The notes beneath the pieces were generated by a model. That model saw only the letters and a program-made list of their open reading frames with translations, made no database searches and had not been told where the DNA came from. Shown piece after piece: positions 12,621 through 24,210 of a DNA stretch of 64,000 nt (position 1 is its first letter; each line of letters begins with the position of its first letter). Both the position numbers and the translations under genes were made by a program. Source of the DNA: Sialis fuliginosa (taxonomy: Eukaryota; Arthropoda; Insecta; Megaloptera; Sialidae); assembly GCA_961205875.1 (NCBI GenBank), contig OY540809.1, positions 17,062,267-17,126,266 of the forward strand. The letters are read 5' to 3'.

Positions 12621-12853
12621 TGTTGATGATACTTTAAAGGGTTCTAAACGTAATCATGTATATAGTGTAACTTAGTTTAATTGAAATTTTTAATCATCTG
12701 TTATGTTCGAGAAAAATATGTAAATGTTGATTTTATGCTAAAATTGTTGGCACCTTGTTATATAAAATAATATTTATTAACGCATCTATTAATAATGCTT
12801 CCGAGCACAATTTATGTTTAATTTTTGCGAAATTAAAGACGAACATTTTGAAA

Positions 12854-13437
12854 TAAGGTACTGGCACCAGTTATGCCCGCGATTAGAGCAAGGTTTACTG
12901 TTTTTGTGATTGACGGGTTTCTTTTTAGTAATTCTCATGAACTCATGTTACTAATAAAACAAGTAACTTTTTATTTAATCAATTTAATTACAAAGTTCCT
13001 CAAATATAGTTTGTTTTTTAAATTATAGCTTTTTATTTTGTTTATGTTTTTTTCTCCAGTAATGGATAAAGTAAAACCAGTAATGAGTACGTAGTGATGG
13101 ACAATTGCTAGTGATTACAAAATAATAAGTACTACGGCACAAAAGATATAAATGAAAAAATCGTCAAATTTGAAACAATGTGAAGCAGTATCTATATGAT
13201 AATATAATAATTAATAAATAAATTATACTAATAATTAGTTTAAATGTCCACCATTTTGACACCTATTGGCCGATTGCCATCAAATCACGCTGTAAAGCAG
13301 TTAAATGTATATAGATTTATATTCAGAAATGGTAGTAATCAAATATCAACAAATATTTTTAATCCAGTACATTTAATTAAAAAATAGTCATTACTGGGGT
13401 CATATCCAAGACTGTTGCCAGTACCTTAATTGGTTTA
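12854..13437 (+). mobile_element. AAGGTACTGG-ended MITE, full-length copy (~584 bp)
   Basis: It starts TAAGGTACTGGCACCAGT and ends GCCAGTACCTTA, an inverted terminal repeat, possibly with TA duplication inside. Internal landmarks are TTCTCATGAACTCATGTTAC, CAGTAATGG..AAAGTAAAACCAG and TAATAATTAGTTTAAATGT. It has no coding capacity. It is the reference copy for the partial ones at 1-170, 27171-27624 and 49367-49927. Confidence 0.8.
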
Positions 13438-13718
13438 TCAAGAAAGCAATAGTTTGGGGTTTTTAATTTATATTTTCATAATTATATGTATATAAACATA
13501 TCAAAAAAATAAAATAAAAATGTTTAAAAACCAACAATATTTTTAAAAAGTTTTTCAAAAAGTTCCCGGAAAAAAATAAATAGAAAATGTCTAGGTTATA
13601 ATATGTTTCTATGCGGTATCCCAACTTCCTAGTCCTTTCCTATACAAACAAATATAAGATATTTTTATTTGAATCTGCTCTGATGTCCGCGGTATTATAA
13701 TTGAAGTTAGAATGTTCC

Positions 13719-13844
13719 CAATTTGAAAATGTTTAGTCTCAATTTGAAATTGATTATTCCCAATATGAAATTGTTTAGTCTCAATTTGAAATTGATTATT
13801 CCTAATTTGAAATTGGTTAGTCTCAATTTGAAGTTGAAAAGGTA
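13719..13844 (+). repeat. 21-bp tandem repeat, six units
   Basis: Units begin CAATTTGAAA (variants CAATATGAAA, TAATTTGAAA) every 21 bp and alternate between endings GTTTAGTCT and GATTATTCC, giving a 42-bp higher-order period. There is no gene in the flanking 13440-14500, only TAGGTACCTA-type tracts at 14155-14240. Confidence 0.85.
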
Positions 13845-14504
13845 TACCTTTTTTAGACTAAAATCAAATCGTTATGAATTTGCCTAGAATTTTAGAGCAG
13901 TGGGTTCGTAATTAAGTGACTCTGCTCTCTAATACGACTTTAATATAATTATTACGATCGAATAAAAACAGCAGTACATTACCGAAGTTATACTGTATAT
14001 CATCATATTAAATACATTGTGTGTTAGTATTCGACGGTAGAATTTGGCTAAGGGGTATTTGCATAAAAAATCTATGATGAAAGTGTTAAATTATCTTTTA
14101 TATACGTTATTACATACATATTAATAAACTCAAAGATAATAAGCATGTACAAGGTAATACCTATACCTATAGGTATCTCAGCAAATACATATATGACGTT
14201 GTGATATACATATAGGTACTTAAGTAGGTACCTAATATATTCCTTCTTTAGTATTTTTTGGCACCCTGATGTATTTATTAGATTAAAATCCTTAATTACA
14301 AATAATTAAATTTTTATTTTAAGAATTGAATTTTGTAAGAAAAAAATTAACGAAGGTAGTCAAAATGTTTTATTTAAATTAATAGGTAGATATAATCTAC
14401 AATCAACAAAATTTAAAATGAATGTTCATTTGATTAATATGACTTGATTGTATGTATTTATGTACTTGTTAAAATCAACATTGCACTCCCCTAGAAATGA
14501 ACAT

Positions 14505-14990
14505 CTGCTAAGTAAATGCACAGTGCTTCCCCGTGTTGAATTCATAAAAAGTAGTGAATTATTGAACAAATGAAATAAAAACCGATAAAAAATATTTGTA
14601 AGAAAATATTTTGCAACAAACGTTAAATTGTAGAAAATTGAATGCTCTATAAAAAGGATTCTATAAAATTTTCACGTAATATGTGTCGTTCTTGAAAAAA
14701 TAAATATTTTGGGATGTCACTCCTCTTTCTTACACACGATTGTATGATTTTGAAATGGAAGCGTCTTCAAGCCAGATCCAACCAAGTTTAATTCATATCG
14801 GTTCAGTGGTTCATGAGTTATGCGTGTGAGCCTTCTCACAGGGGACAGACAGACAGACAGACACGGAACGAAAAGTGTTTGTCTTAACCTGAAACGGAAT
14901 GATCAATTTAAAATTTTTAAATCGGAGAACAATTTTTTTCTAAAACGATCACAAAGCTTCTCGTATCTTCGATATTGCGAGGAAGCAAAA
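14505..14990 (-). mobile_element. TGCTTCCTCG-ended element, reverse copy (~490 bp)
   Basis: The right end CTTCGATATTGCGAGGAAGCA and left end AGTGCTTCCCCGTG are the two family termini in reverse. The middle holds GACAGACAGACAGACACGGAACG and TTTTCACGTAATATGTGTCG. A 62-residue frame within is not coding. Confidence 0.7.
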
Positions 14991-15469
14991 TGCTGCTGGC
15001 ATACATGAAAATATATTTAATTTATTGATTCACATCTGAAAACATAAAATAGAAAAATAAATAAATAAAACTAATTTTTCGTGGTAAAATCCAAGGCTGT
15101 ATCTACATACCTATATACCTATACTAAAAATGTTCTCCAAAAGGAAGTAAAAAGAACCTATTGGTAATATATGAATCAATATGTAAAGTAACTAATTTAT
15201 AAAACTAGGGGATATATTTTTTACTTCAACAATCGTCAGAATTTTTAAGAAGCGGTTCCTTTTCTTTTGAATGGCATAATTAAATTTTTTAATACTTTGG
15301 CGTTCCTATACATACATCTTTAGGTACTTATTTAAAATAACATATATTTTTTGTTATTTCACACGATCGATATTGGCTACTAAAACTTTTTTTTAACGCG
15401 CAAAAAATAAAATCAGCCTCGATTACCGCCCCTTAGCGACGTCACTGTAATCACTATTTAGTATATTAA

Positions 15470-16440
15470 GTATACTGCCGTGCTTAGGTAAAGGGCAGTA
15501 AGGTGTAAAAAATAAAAACGGAGAAAACTGAACTCGAAGTTTTTGATTTTTTGGAACGCGAATTAATACTTAATATATTTTTTCATAAATTTTATTTAGC
15601 AATCAATGACAATGTTATATGATTTCATTATAAGTCATTTGAATGCCTAAATCAAGTGACTTACTGTTTTTTATTTCTGGAAATTTAAAAGCAGTAAGAT
15701 AGACTGCCTTTGTACTCTGTAAAACAGCAGTACTGTCTTTTTCCATTGTTTTATTTATTTAAATACTTTTTTTGTCAGAAGTTAAACGCAGTACATAATG
15801 CAGAATAAATATTCAGTTTTATTTCAATGTATTTTATTGAGATCAAAATAAAATTAGCAATACAATAATCTTTGTCTAATGAGTATCGAATTACAAAATC
15901 TTAAATAGTAATTAACATTTATTGATCTCTGTTGAACACATAACGAAAAATTAATTTTTATGACACTTAATAATTATAAAGTGATTGAATCCTTCAATTC
16001 AAATTAATTTTTCGTTATGTGTTCAACAGAGATCAATACATGTTAATTACAATAAAAAAAATAAAAAATAAAACAATTTACTGTATATTTTTATTTGAAG
16101 TAGATAATTTATGAAAACTACATTTTAGAAATTATAAGAACTTGGAATGATTGTGAATATTGTACGTATATTTGTTAGTGGATAAAAGCAGTATAGTTTA
16201 AAAGTTACTGCTTTTTTATGAAAAATGATTTTACTGCTTTTATATTCAGGAAAAGTACCTAACTAATTCGATATATTCATCGTTAAACTTAAAAAATTAA
16301 TATTGTATTGAAATAACATTCTTAATGATTAACTTTATGATTAATATGTAGAAAATCATCTGAAAAACATAATAGCATAAAAATTACTAAAAGGCAGTAC
16401 CTAAAAGAAGTTTTTTATTATTACTTTTACTGTTTATAAA
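15470..16440. repeat. GCAGTA/TACTGC motif cluster around a hairpin MITE
   Basis: About ten GCAGTA or TACTGC hexamers fall within 1 kb: near 15474, 15505, 15690, 15727, 15790, 16188, 16207, 16232 and 16395. Related TTACTGTTTT sites lie at 15660 and 16080. No coding sequence is present. The repeated motif resembles the subterminal arrays of some DNA transposons, but I could not define ends. Confidence 0.5.
15908..16050. repeat. 50-bp-stem hairpin (palindromic MITE)
   Basis: GTAATTAACAT..ATTGATCTCTGTTGAACACATAACG.. and its inverse end at GTTAATTAC (16050). The stem is about 50 bp with very few mismatches and the loop about 43 nt. It could form a stable RNA or cruciform hairpin. Confidence 0.85.
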
Positions 16441-16509
16441 TAACTATAGATAGGTATATAGCTGTTATCTTCGTTCACATGGAATTTAGTTTAGTGAAAC
16501 AACATCAAT

Positions 16510-16830
16510 ATTAAGTTAGATTATAGGTTAGACAAATAATACAGATTTTTGTTATGATAGTCGATAAAAGAGGTTTTTAGTTTCGCATTTGTACGCTAAA
16601 TGCCTACGCCAAAAAAGTATAACCAGGGTGCGTACAATATCACACGCCCATTTTTTTATCTAATGAATTTTCGGGATACAAAGTATAACCTATCTCCATC
16701 CTCAGGATGCAAGCTATCCTCCTGCTAAATTTCATCAAGATCGGTTCAGCGGTTTAGCCGTGAAAAGGTAACAAACAGACAGAGTTACTTACGTATACAA
16801 TTTTATTTATGAAAACGCCCGTGTGAAATA
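16510..16830 (+). mobile_element. Helitron-like/lepidopteran repeat fragment
   Basis: It contains TCAGGATGCAAGCTATCC, AAATTTCATCAAGATCGGTT, CAGCGGTTTAGCCGTGAAAA and GGTAACAAACAGACAGA, the standard internal landmarks of a lepidopteran family whose other ends in this window carry ATATTAGTATA and CTAGT. Both termini are missing here. Confidence 0.55.
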
Positions 16831-17308
16831 ACCCTCATTTTTGATGCAATCCTTTATATGTACAAGATGATACATAATGTTTTACAATGCAAACTGGCGA
16901 AACAAAATTCAAATGAATTTATTATTCATATATAACGTGTAAATAATATTTAATGGTCATTAATAAATATATTATTTATAATGTCTTTGTATTGGAATGT
17001 ATTACTTTATCCTAAAAATATACAATTAGGTACCTTATTTTATTGTAATTTTATTTGTTTAATAAATAATTGATATTCCAATGATGTAATTGTAAACTAT
17101 TTTATAGAAAGAAAAATAAAATGCGGATCTGAAGATGAAAATGGAAAAATGCTAATTAAAACATTATTGATTAATATTAAAATTTAACATTTTCCTCATA
17201 GACACATTATCATCACTTAAAAATTAAGCCAAAACAGAAAATATATACACCTATTAAAAACTGATATGACTTTTTGTTATTATTAAGGCTTTTTGAATAT
17301 AATATATA

Positions 17309-19204
17309 CAGGCTGTCCCATAAACATACCGACAAACTTTCAGGACATTAAAACAATCGCGTTTTGTTAATAAACCCATGTCTACAAACGAGCCGTTTTA
17401 GCAATAGAGCAGGGGTCACCAAAATTTTCGAGAAACGGGCCGGATCGAATTTTTTTTAAACATAGGAGGCCGGACGAAAAATATTCTTGTTGGAATCCTA
17501 TTAGAACATTTATTTATAGATGTGCGATTAGCTATGTAAATAGAGTAGGTATGTAGGTATAATGGAAAATATCTATATTCAAATGTAGATAAATACACAT
17601 AGGTATTTACATCAAATCCTTAAATTATATGAAATTAATATTTCTTATATATATGTATAAAAAATATTTATATAATATAAAAATCAAGGGCCGGATGAAA
17701 AACTTTGGAGGGCCGGACCCGGTCCGTGGGCCGTAGTTTGGTGACCGCTGCAGTAGAGCAATAGAAAAACAATGCATTTTTATTTTGGTTGAATTTTTTG
17801 TAACTTGAGGAAATGATATATGAAAGTATCCTGATCAAAAGTTGTATTAGTTACAACCTACGGATAAGCAATAATTTCTGCTCCAGGGGGCACCCAAACA
17901 TTTTACGTTTATATGTTTATTTTTATGATCTTAGTATCAACTTTTAGAAAATTTGGCTAAAGATGAAAAGTTTTTAGAACTAGCCACACAATATAAAGAT
18001 ATATATGTATTTAGAATTTTTTATAACAGTTATTAACTTTATAAAAAAGTTCCCAACATAAAAAAAAAAAACTAAAAAATGTCACCAAATATTTTTAAAA
18101 TTTTGTTTGTATTTATTGACTAATTCGAAGCACTTTTCATTCTTTGCAAATTTTTTTAAAACTTGACCCTTTAGGACAAGGAGATAAAAATAAAAATAAA
18201 TATAAGTAAATTAAAAATAAAATCATGTAGGTATGTATAGGTAAGTATTAACCAAGGCGACCGCCCGGGGCGCCAGGCCAGGTGGGGTGGCGCACAATGG
18301 GGCATAAGTGACTTTTTTTGGTTCAAATCAGTGTACAAGCTGTAATTTTTTAGTTACTTTTTTTTTAATCTTTAATTTTTTTTTGTAGATTTGTTAAGCC
18401 CGATTAAGCAAAAAATTTAGCTTAATATAAACAATGTTAATTTAAAAAACATCAAGAAAAATCGATTAAATTATTTGACAGTTGCTAACAAAACCTTATT
18501 CAGCAACCCAGAAAACCTTTTAATAAGGTATTCGCTGGGATATTAACTAATCAACTTATTTGTTAATTTATCAATTTTAATTTGTTAATAATATGGGAAG
18601 GAGGTCTATACGGTTTTAGGGCATTTGATAGTCTTAAAGTTAATGATAGAAGCTATATTTAAAAAAAAAGTTGGAGTTTGTAAAATCGCGCCAGTATAGC
18701 TGAGATATTAACTACCTATTTAATTTATTTGTTAATTTATCAATTTCATTTGTTAATAAGAGGGGAATGGGGTTTTGACGGTCTTAGGGCATTTGATAGT
18801 CTAAAAGTACTTAAATGATGTATAAGCTATATTTAAAAAAAATGTTGGGGTCTGTAGAATCGCGCCAAGCTGAGATATTAACTATTCTTGTTATAATAAT
18901 TTATCAATTTTAATTGACATTTGCAGTGATTTTTTAACATTTTTTAGGGGGAGAGAGGGTGGAAAAATAAATCTCGTCCAAGGTGCCAGACTTGCTAAGG
19001 CCGGCTCTTAGTACACTTTGAAATTTCCCCAAGTTATAAAAAAATTTAAGCAAATAGGCTCAATTGCTCTTGTGCAGGGCCGGCTTTCATTTTCTCCATT
19101 GCTATAACAGCTCGTTTGCGGAAATGAGTTTATAGACAAAAAGTAATTGTTTTAATGTATTTAACAACTCCTGAAAGTTTGTCGGTATGTTTACGGTACA
19201 CCTG
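17309..19204. mobile_element. CAGG..TGTCCC-ended MITE with nested insertions, TA-flanked
   Basis: The left end is TACAGGCTGTCCCATAAACA and the right end TGTTTACGGTACACCTGTA, with CCGACAAACTTTCAGGACAT mirrored by CTGAAAGTTTGTCGG. TA flanks both ends. It is interrupted by a hAT MITE (17410-17750) and by a second foreign block about 18240-19015 (GGCGACCGCCCGGGGCGCC at the left). A shorter relative lies at 21041-21689. Confidence 0.7.
17410..17750. mobile_element. CAGGGGTCACC hAT MITE (341 bp)
   Basis: The ends are CAGGGGTCACCAAAATTTT and GTAGTTTGGTGACCGCTG (inverted), flanked by CAATAGAG (17402-17409) and CAGTAGAG (17751-17758), an 8-bp duplication with one mismatch. The interior has GGGCCGGA motifs near both ends. 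The host copy at 21041-21689 shows the unoccupied site (AACAGTAGGGC, about 21125). Confidence 0.8.
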
Positions 19205-19206
19205 TA

Positions 19207-21030
19207 TAATATAATTTTGAATAATAATAACATTTAAAAAAAATTCAAACATGACTATAAACTCCCAAAGGACAATACAACTCTATTTTACACCCATTCA
19301 TGTGTCGATCCGGGGACACTCTGTACAATATTAAAATAAAGTTTAAAAATAATAAAAATTATTCAAACTAAATATTCATTAGTCACATCATATTATTTTT
19401 GTTTGTGTAAGAAATCGAAATATTTTATGATAGTTAATATGCTTTCACAACACTCCGTTTATATTAATATGTCAGCATAAAACAAGCGAGAAATAAATCA
19501 ACATAACAGACGCTTGCTTCGGATGAAAAAAAGTCTACACAGACGAAAAAAGATCTTATAAAACTCATTTAAAAAATACACATTCATTTGACACCTACTT
19601 TAAGAGCATTAGTTATAGCTCCGCCTTCTGGCTGCGCGCGCATCTTGTGGGCGTCGTTCGTTTCAGTTGTTTTGTCTCGCCACGCCCCGTAAACAAACAA
19701 ACAACAACGGCAACATCGCAGATCCGTAATAGGGTTTCTAAATTGTTGAATTAGTTCTAATTGCTATTACATTGTTGTCATTTCATCGTGTTTTTAATTG
19801 AAATTAATTATCTTTGTAAAAATACCTATTGTTGCTATTATTAGGTACTTATTTGGGGGATTATTGAAATTATTAACTGTATGAAATTGTAAAAGTGAAT
19901 TTCTTTTTTTAAACAGTTGTCCTATTAAGTAGGTACATACCTACTTTTTATGAATGTTTAAAAAAATATTTTTTATAATTCTCGACAATTAATTTTTTAA
20001 TGAATCTTCATTTAAGCAGTTTTTATTGTTTTTATTTATCTAATACTTGAAGAAATAATTATGTAAGAAAACCTATAAAAGAAATTGAAAAAATATACGG
20101 AGATATTGTTGTAATAAATTTTCATGGAGAAGCATTATGATAAAATTTTTTTTTAAATTTTGTATGAAAAATTTATTATTTTTTGATTTTCAAGAGAAGC
20201 AGAGGTTATTTTAGTGTGCAGCTTTAGTTATTTTGTGAAATGCCTAAGGAAAAAATAAATGCAGTCATACCTTGATTTGCCTTTAAATAACATACCTAGA
20301 AATATATATATTTTAAAAATATAATTTTTAACAGTTTGGTTCAAATTGTGCAGTTTTAAAATTTCATTAAAATAACTCCTCAGGGGAGCATTGCCTTTTG
20401 TGTATGGTCCTCCCACCATCCCACTGTAACTGGTTAAAACTAACGTGTCATTGCAATTTATAAAGATTATATATATTTTGGAAATATTCATCTTTAATAA
20501 AAGTATTGGAATTTTTAACCAGCCTGTTGAAGACAATTGTAAATTGTGTAATCATTTTTATAAGAAAAATTAGTTGTACAAACGTTGACAGCGACATATG
20601 TATATTGTTGTTTCTGATGTGATATTAATCAGTGTGATCAGCAATAAAATAACTTTTTATATAGGTACTTACCTATAATTGTTTTCAACATATTATAATC
20701 ACTACGAATGGGGGGAGGGGTCAGTCATCTGTAGGTAGGCCCAATAATATTTCCATTATCAATAAAAAAGAACATAATTATTGAGTAAAAATTGTATTAT
20801 ACTACAAAAAGAAAAGTATATATCGTTCCAATAGAATTGCCGCCCAAAGCCTAAATTTCTCAGGCCTGTTGGGAAAATTTGCCTTGCTTTAGATTCTCTG
20901 TGCTTATTAATTGAGCTGATATATTAAAATATATATCAAATACCTCAATAGGGGTAACACCACCGTGCCAAACCTTAGGTATATATGTACGAGTATTATG
21001 TATACTAATTTTTTTAATATGCAGTTTAAT
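19207..21030. other. no gene seen; one GC-rich patch at 19616-19730
   Basis: This stretch is mostly AT-rich. 19616-19730 stands out: TCCGCCTTCTGGCTGCGCGC, CGTTTCAGTTG (initiator-like), GCCACGCCCCGTAAACAAAC. Forkhead-type TAAACAAACA sites and GC boxes make it a possible distal regulatory element or promoter 4.5 kb upstream of exon 1. The 102-residue minus-strand frame at 20228-20536 has no recognisable domain and low-complexity composition; I do not support it as a gene. Confidence 0.35.
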
Positions 21031-21040
21031 TTTCTATATA

Positions 21041-21689
21041 CAGGTGTCCCAAACTTTCAGTACATTAAAAAACAATCCGCATTTTTTGTAAATAAACCCA
21101 TAATGCCCGTAAACGAGCCGTTTTAACAGTAGGGCAAAAGAAAAGACTCCTATATACAAGAGTATAATGAGCCTTTGGCTTGAAATTTTTTGTAACTTGG
21201 GTAAATGATAATCGTGCTGATCAAAAGTTGTAATGGACACAACTTACGAAAATCCGTAATTTCTGCTCCAGAGGACATTTAAACATTTAAAATGTTTAGT
21301 ACCTACTTATATGTACTGTAGGTACTTATATTACTTACATAATTTTGTGTTTATATTTATATTTATTTTTATCTCCATAAGGGTCAACTTTTTGAAAAAT
21401 TGTAAAAAAATGTATATACAAAATTTTTTTTATATACACATGGTGACATTTTTTAGTTTTTTTGGTTGGACACTTTTTTATAAAATTAATAATTGTTATA
21501 AAAATAAATAATTTTATATTGTCTGGCTATAGTTCTAAAAACTTTTCATCCTTAGCAAGTGTGGGGTCCTTTCTTTTGCTCAACAGCTAAAACGGCTTGT
21601 TTGTGGACATGGGGTTATTAACAAAAAATTATTGTTTTAATGTCCTCGACAACTTCTGGAAATTTGTCGGTATGTTTACGGGACACCCT
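21041..21689. mobile_element. CAGGTGTCCC-ended MITE, shorter relative of 17309-19204
   Basis: TATATACAGGTGTCCC at the left and GGGACACCCTATATA at the right. It is collinear with the longer copy (AACGAGCCGTTTTA, TGATCAAAAGTTGTA, TTTCTGCTCCAG, GAAATTTGTCGGTATGTTTACG). Frames at 21034-21240 and 21311-21511 are inside it and are not genes. Confidence 0.75.
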
Positions 21690-21774
21690 ATATAGGTAGG
21701 TACATAAGTACCAATACCTAAATGGCTAAGGTCGTAATTTGCCTTAATTTATTCAAACAATCTCTTGTAATACT

Positions 21775-21849
21775 GTGTTTAGACCAGAAAGACAAAACAG
21801 CTGTTTGTTAAAAAAATACCATGCTGTTTTGTCTCTTTGGTCTAAACAC
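21775..21849. repeat. 27-bp-stem hairpin
   Basis: GTGTTTAGACCAGAAAGAC followed by AAAACAGC pairs with GCTGTTTTGTCTCTTTGGTC and TAAACAC. There is one mismatch in the stem, and the loop is about 20 nt. It is either a very small palindromic MITE or an RNA hairpin. Confidence 0.75.
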
Positions 21850-21859
21850 GATATTATGT

Positions 21860-23530
21860 TAGCTCCGCTCCAGCGTGGGGTGTAGGTGTTAGAAGGATAG
21901 GTGGTAGATATAAATTATCTCAGATTCGTGAAACTATAGAGGTTATCAGTTCTGAAATCTAAATATCGAAGATATTTTTTATAAGATTGTCATTAGTTGC
22001 CAAATAAACAATAAATATTATAAATATAGGTATAGGTATAGACATACAAATTTCTAATATAGGTACCTACCTATATATACTTCTTTTTTTACAATCAATT
22101 TTAACATTATAATATATAAAACGGAGACACAATTCTGGAATGAAGGTTGCCATTGTGCTTGTCAGGGCAGAATTAAACAAACAGTGTACAGTATAGGACT
22201 AGAATAAGGGATACTTTTTAGGGGTTATTTTAAGGAAATTATGAGTGAAAGTCAAAAAACATTTTTCTAGATCGATGTATAAATTGAACCTACATTTTTT
22301 TTTGTTTTCCAATTAAAAAATTATTTTGTAAAAATTTCGTTTAAAATTGTCCTTTTTCATGTATTCAGATGTTTCGAACCAACATAGGTATAATTATTTT
22401 TCTGGATATGACTTCTAATAAAGTAAGTATCTGTTCTATATTATTGGTACCTATCTATTTAGAATTTTGTATCAGCGCAGGGTTAAGATACATATTTATT
22501 CCAATCTAAGAATTATAAATTATAGGATTTATTAGTATTTTTTTCCACATTAACTAATTTGGTTCTCAGGGGTGTCGTATTATGACTTCATAACCTCCTT
22601 ATAAATCCTGCTCAGTTGGTATAAATCAGCGGATCCAAAACTTATATATTTTGTCGCAGAATCCTTAGAAAAAAAAATGCGGAACCCTAACCAAACACTG
22701 TAAAAAAAAACAACACACATGCACGAACCCCTTAAATTTTCTTGTGAAATCCTGGGGTTCACCATTAAAAATTGAAAATTCCCAAATAAATAATAACTGC
22801 AAAAGTTTTAACAAATTGTAGATATTTATTTTGTTATGATTATCGATGCCCGTTTTTTCGATACTTATACTTAATTTAATGTCCGGTATAAAGGAGCTAA
22901 TAAATTTGCTAGCTAGCAAGCACTTCCAAATGGGGTATTAATTCTGTGTTAGTATGTATGGATTAGTTATGGAATTTAGAGCAGTGATACTTCAACTTAT
23001 TATAACACAGTTGGCAACTCTGACCGTACAAAATAATTTTCATAATATCACCACTGTTTTAACACCGTTGGTGTTTATTTACCACGCGTGCTTGAAAATT
23101 GTCAAACATTTCATGAAATTTCAAGGGAACTGTCAGAGAAATTTGATACCCCATTTGAAAGTGCTTACAAAATTTGTAAGCTCGTTTATAATACCGGGCA
23201 TATATACTTAAGTATGTTTAATAGGTGATTTAAATCTCCTTCCGCATGTTTTAAAATCATTAACAGGTAGGTAATGATTTTAACAATTAATAAAATATGT
23301 ATTAGGACCTATTTAAGTATGTTATAGTAATTTTATACTATTCTAAATACAACCCTGCGAAATTTTAATTAAAAAGAAAAAAAGGATAAACGAGATGTAC
23401 AAAAAAAGATTTAAGAAATAACATTTCAGTATAGTCGCATAATTCTTCAGCAACAATTAAAACTGAGTTAATTTTATACCAATTAAACATTTATTTAAAA
23501 ATCTTCTCCACTTAATCACGGCAAAGTAGG
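21860..23530. other. no gene seen upstream of the promoter
   Basis: AT-rich sequence with TAGGTACCTA tracts (22060-22080). Short open frames at 22580-23211 show no domain or codon signature. A pair of related sequences, AGCAAGCACTTCCAAATGGGG (22915) and CCCCATTTGAAAGTGCTTAC (23150), is roughly inverted around 22915-23175 and suggests a decayed MITE of about 260 bp. Confidence 0.45.
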
Positions 23531-23539
23531 CGGTGATCT

Positions 23540-23760
23540 GTTAAGTATAAGCATGTTTAACAATTGAGCACCGACCAATTGGGAGCGTCCATTAAGTTGT
23601 CATGACGACAATTGTGCGAAGGTTGCCGACCAATCGCGAACATGCCTACCCCACGTTCGACAGTTAATTTCAGTGTTCCAACCCCACCACACGATTCAGA
23701 GGTGTTGCCTGATGTAGTTAACAGTAGCTTTATTGCGATTCTAGGTTTCAAACAAGAAAG
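23540..23760 (+). promoter_or_regulatory. candidate core promoter of the ems-like gene
   Basis: This block is clearly less AT-rich than its flanks and non-repetitive within the window, 450-670 bp upstream of the start codon. It contains two CGACCAAT boxes (about 23571 and 23629). An initiator-like TTTCAGTG has its A at 23672, and AGAGGTG follows at 23698-23704, close to the AGACGTG downstream promoter element at about +27. There is no TATA box at -30. This Inr/DPE arrangement is common at insect homeobox genes. The transcription start is inferred only; no transcript evidence is available here. Confidence 0.35.
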
Positions 23761-24210
23761 AGCATATATTTAGTGGTTGTTTCTCGAGTTAATTAATTAA
23801 CACCGCCGGTAATTATTATAAGTGTTTTTTTTTCTAAATATGTTACGGTTGACTTTTTTTCGCGGATGTTGTTTTAGTGTACGCGTTCCGAATGAAAATT
23901 AGTGCGTGTTTATAAACATTTTCGTGGAAAACTGTGGAAGGAAATTAATAGAAACTATGATATTCCTTTTGTTTAAAATGAACGCATGTGATATATTTTA
24001 AAAACGCATGTAGTACAAGTGTACATTGGATATTTTGTTAACTTCTATACGTTCCGACGGATCTCAACAATGGACATATATGCAAGAACCTTATATTAAA
24101 ATGAAATTTGTGTGCTTATAAAAAAATGTGCAGTTGTTAAAACGAAATGAAAAAGTGACTAAAAAGAAAGGGGATAGTTTTGTGTTAGTTTTTGGTAATT
24201 TAAACAAATC
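23761..24210 (+). other. probable 5' leader of the ems-like gene
   Basis: This is the AT-rich stretch between the candidate promoter and the start codon. It holds no recognisable coding sequence. Several ATGs occur in it, for example at 24069 and 24147, each followed by short frames, so small upstream reading frames could be present if transcription starts near 23670. No splice acceptor was strong enough to propose a separate leader exon. Confidence 0.3.

Noticed and set aside
15908-16050. tRNA or snRNA gene at the hairpin
   Set aside because: No cloverleaf, anticodon arm, A/B box or Sm site; a simple palindrome only.
20228-20536. 102-residue minus-strand frame as a small gene
   Set aside because: Lys/Ile/Asn-rich, no domain, no splice or codon signature; expected by chance in DNA of this composition.
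23557-23751. 64-residue minus-strand frame in the promoter island
   Set aside because: Opened by the local rise in GC. No family resemblance, and the region is better explained as promoter.
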